Shown: positions 60,940-64,000 of the stretch, piece after piece | Numbering within the stretch: position 1 is the stretch's first letter | Layout: the number at the start of each line of letters is the position of its first letter | Origin: Lineus longissimus | Lineage: Eukaryota; Nemertea; Pilidiophora; Heteronemertea; Lineidae | Assembly (NCBI RefSeq): GCF_910592395.1 | Contig: NC_088313.1 | Span: 10,158,150-10,222,149 of the forward strand | DNA length: 64,000 nucleotides | Direction: 5' to 3' | Notes under the pieces: model-generated | What the model was told of the DNA's origin: nothing | Seen by the model: only the letters and a program-made list of their open reading frames with translations | Database searches by the model: none | Position numbers and translations under genes: made by a program

Positions 60940-63900
60940 TTTTGCTTCATCAACTAAACTGGTTAAAAGAGACTACTTTAAAATCCACTTGTGTTTAGAA
61001 TAGATTAAAGCTTTTTACGCGTGCCAAAGACAAGGAAAAGAGATAATGTTAATGTAGACTGTGTTTATGGTGTTGAGAATCAAAAAGGAAACAATTTAAA
61101 ATTCAGAAAAATGGCCTGTTTATCCCTCCTCTTCAGTTATCCTTAACGGTTACATTAAGTATCATTATGGACGTTATCACTTTCAGTTAATCCCATTAGA
61201 ATGTTCATGTTAAGACGGCGCTGCTAAAGCAAACGTGGTTGTGAACAACCCAACCTGTTGATGTTCTAAAACATGTCATTTAATTGTACTGGAGGTGCTA
61301 GTAGAAGAGTTTTAAGTTTTTATAAATCCCATTGAAAACTTTGGATTTTGAAGAACTATTTCAGTTTTCCTCTTACATATATATGTAATTTAAGATGTTT
61401 TCTGATATTCAAAAATCTTTTTTACTCGATCTCTTTGAACTAATAAGTCGTTGTTCGTAGTCAGATTTCTACTACGAAATCAAGCATATTTCTGCAAAAT
61501 CACAGTTGAGCACTCAATATATTTTGTATTAGCTTTTATATGACGCATGTAAGATCCCTTTTCTATGAAATACACGTATTATTCGTTCTCTATCAATTAT
61601 GGTCGAATCAATCCACCATGATTTATCCAGTAAGCATTAGGAGGAAATTGACATCGAGTAATGAGTCGCTCACTGATGGGCTTTTCTTTGTGTATGCCGA
61701 CAACAATATTGTGGATTATGAAATCGAATTTCGATAAGAACTCAAGTTCCCACGACATTTACTATGATCTGTGATGTACTACAAGACATAATACTTCCGG
61801 ATTCTTTTTGTTTCCAGACATTGCCATGTATTGCACTTCCTCAACGCGCTTTAGAGGCAGCAGATCGATGCGAATTTCACTTGTGCGAACTATCGGGAGC
61901 TAAAACGTTGGGACAGAGTATGGTCGTCGATTTTCAAACTTGAGGGTGTTTTTACAACAAAACGTTCAAATTTGTGTAATTCAAATATTAATGAAACGGA
62001 CAACTCGTATGAAAAAATTGTTTCGCATAGTAAAGAAAGGGGCAGTAAAAAAAGCGCGACTTTTCCCTTTGAGGAGTGGCGCCCAACTGCCTTCGCAATT
62101 GCCAACTTTGGTTGCATAGAATTTAAAACATTGCATAATATTACATGTAAAAAGTGTTTCTGCGACGTGCGGAACAACAAGCCTTTTGGTAAATAAATTA
62201 AAGCTGGCATGTCTTGCTAATACTAGACAAAATTAATAGTTAACAAATGTTTTCGCGTCGAATAGAACATTTACAATTGTCACTATATTCCGACAGATTC
62301 CTTTTGCGAATAAAACAAATAAATCGTTTAGAAGTAGGCTAACGGCAGTGGCCGCTTAGCACCACCCGTGCTACTCAATATTATTGGGCTGTGAGTACAC
62401 TTGTGCTCAAATTCCGCAAACAGGAACAAATTTTAGTTTCCGCTATTTCTCGTGAAACACTATATTTCCTTATAACATTGTCGTTCATTGCAGTGAGCTG
62501 AATGGGAGGGTTTTTTCCATTAATCTAAATGCGATTTTGATACAAAGGTTGAGCATTTTCAGTTGGTAAGCAAGATGACTACGGTAGAGAGGTTGACATC
62601 TCAAGGAACAGAGCAATATTCTCTGAAATTGTGTTGCTAATACTCCAGGGTTGTAGACATCAGACCCAACGCATCCTTCAAAAAGCTGCATAAAATTCTG
62701 TCGATCCTAAATACACCCAATGTGGGTGTAGGTTAGAAAATATCAACACCTGCAATGGGAGGACGGAGTGATATCCCATAACCAGTTGTTTCACCTCATC
62801 ATCTAGCAGCAAACGAAAGAAAACAGACTGAGGCTCTTATCGAACACCAGGATGACGTTATTGAAATTACGAAGGTATGTCGGTATGATATGTCAAAAAC
62901 CAATCTGTGCTCACTGACATAATCGGCCCACCACGATGCTGTTGACGTATGATAAAACTACCGACTACTCAGTCGGTAGTTTATTGGTTTTGCTGAATTC
63001 TCTCTTTCTTTCTCCGACTACCTGCCACGTGCCACCTAATGCCCGACCTCCCGCGTATAGTCCGATCGAGTAACTGGTGTTGACCTTGGCGGAGCCCACT
63101 ACTTGGAAAAGGGAGTGCGCCCGTTGACTGAAAGAACCGTCAGCTCCGTCGGGTGGAAATTATAATATAACAATTATTATGGGATGTAATACGGTTTGGG
63201 TGTGCTGTTAACTGATTTGTACGGCTGAGTTTCTCAGCTTCGGCCTCTTCAATCACAAGCTCCTGTGAATCGTGGGCTTGGGGCCACCGGGCCACCCGGT
63301 ATACCCTCGATTGCCCTCACCCTGGGCTGCAGCAGGGAGAGCAGTGGTCCCAATCACCGGGCCACATTGTGAGTGAGACTACACCACTTTCCAAATAGAT
63401 GCTTAAAATCGCTAATGCTAAAGGTAGATTCTCTTTCAGAGGACCAATTCCTTAGCTTTCAATTCGACGTCCTGCATGTCTTGAAAATCAATCAATCAGA
63501 TGGAACTATCCCAGCGTGCTTCGTACCTAGAAATGTTCCCTAAGCTTCCACTTTCGTTCGGTGTCGATTAAGAGCAACCTCGCCAATATTTTGTCCTCGG
63601 AGGAGTCCAAAGTCGTCGCGAGAAACTCAAAGTGACAAATGAACGAGATAAACGTGATCCCTAAGTAACACCCCAGCAAAAAGGACGGGTGAATCGAGAC
63701 GTGTGAAGAGGGAACGGGTCACGCATGGAGAGTGAAAAGTGAATCATTCATTCCTATAATGTAACGTCTGCCTCGGTAACCGCTACTCAGTGACCGACTC
63801 GCCACCAGATAACATTCCTTGTTTGCCAGCAGGGGCGTTATGCGAAAAGTGAAAAAATTACCTCTTACTACTAAACCTCTTACTTTCCAGAGTGCAGTCT

Positions 63901-64000
63901 TCAAATTGACTGGCAGTTCAATTTCTAGTCATGATAATGCTAATGGAATCCTCTTACGTGCTAGTCGGTAGTTTTCAAATTGACTCCCAAGTCAATTTTA
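60940..64000. other. 3' flank: no gene recognised
   Basis: Follows the last coding exon; the first part is presumably 3' UTR (a possible polyadenylation variant ATTAAA lies at about 61004). The short frames at 61540-61737, 61972-62196 and 63719-63904 have no family signature. The phrase CAAATTGACTxxxAGTCAATTT occurs as a loose inverted pair near 63902 and 63976. Confidence 0.45.

Noticed and set aside
1-64000. tRNA, rRNA or other structured RNA genes
   Set aside because: Scanned by eye for tRNA A/B boxes and rRNA-like stretches; none convincing. A tRNAscan/Infernal run would be decisive.

Overview
This is animal nuclear DNA. It has spliced genes with GT/GC-AG introns, dense transposon remnants (Polinton, BEL/Pao, non-LTR retroelements, PIF/Harbinger, mariner, many inverted-repeat elements) and tri- and tetranucleotide microsatellites. 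The transposon mix and an extracellular gene built from repeated 'SDGxxVDxTPP' modules fit a marine invertebrate such as a lophotrochozoan, cephalochordate or other invertebrate deuterostome. The species cannot be fixed from sequence alone.

One host gene runs on the + strand across almost the whole window. I assembled 16 exons (556 to 60939) whose splice phases all agree (0, 1 or 2 at each junction). Together they give about 1292 residues of a larger protein whose 5' end lies left of the window. The product is a chain of fibronectin-III-like beta-sandwich modules with one large exon (38440-39465) that also holds a galactose-binding/DUF642-like module. The last intron appears to use a GC donor. 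Everything else lies in this gene's introns.

Layout: exons at 0.6-1.9 kb. 2.2-11.9 kb is an intron with an inverted-repeat element, several copies of a 300-bp-period satellite-bearing element, a LINE 3' end and a nested composite-like insertion. Exons D-K run from 12.0 to 20.5 kb, with a TIR element at 15.6-16.5 kb. 20.8-28.7 kb holds several inverted-repeat elements. 29.64-38.23 kb is flanked by two 359-bp inverted arms that look identical. It contains a long intact minus-strand ORF joining a DDE transposase to a C-terminal USP-type deubiquitinase domain, plus a separate zinc-finger ORF, and is the strongest candidate here for an undescribed mobile system. 40.8-42.8 kb has two neighbouring Harbinger derivatives, each keeping only the N-terminal transposase exon. 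43.4 kb has a broken mariner-like transposase. 48.9-53.95 kb is a decayed Polinton (capsid-related gene, small membrane protein, packaging ATPase, chromodomain integrase) split by a satellite element. 53.95-55.6 kb is an internally deleted BEL/Pao element. 58.2-59.9 kb is another satellite element. The final coding exon is at 60.65 kb, and 61-64 kb has nothing I recognise.

The host exons form one transcript. The transposase region, Polinton and BEL pieces are independent passengers. Limits: exon borders come from eye inspection of splice consensus and phase; repeat identities were judged by eye, not by alignment software.
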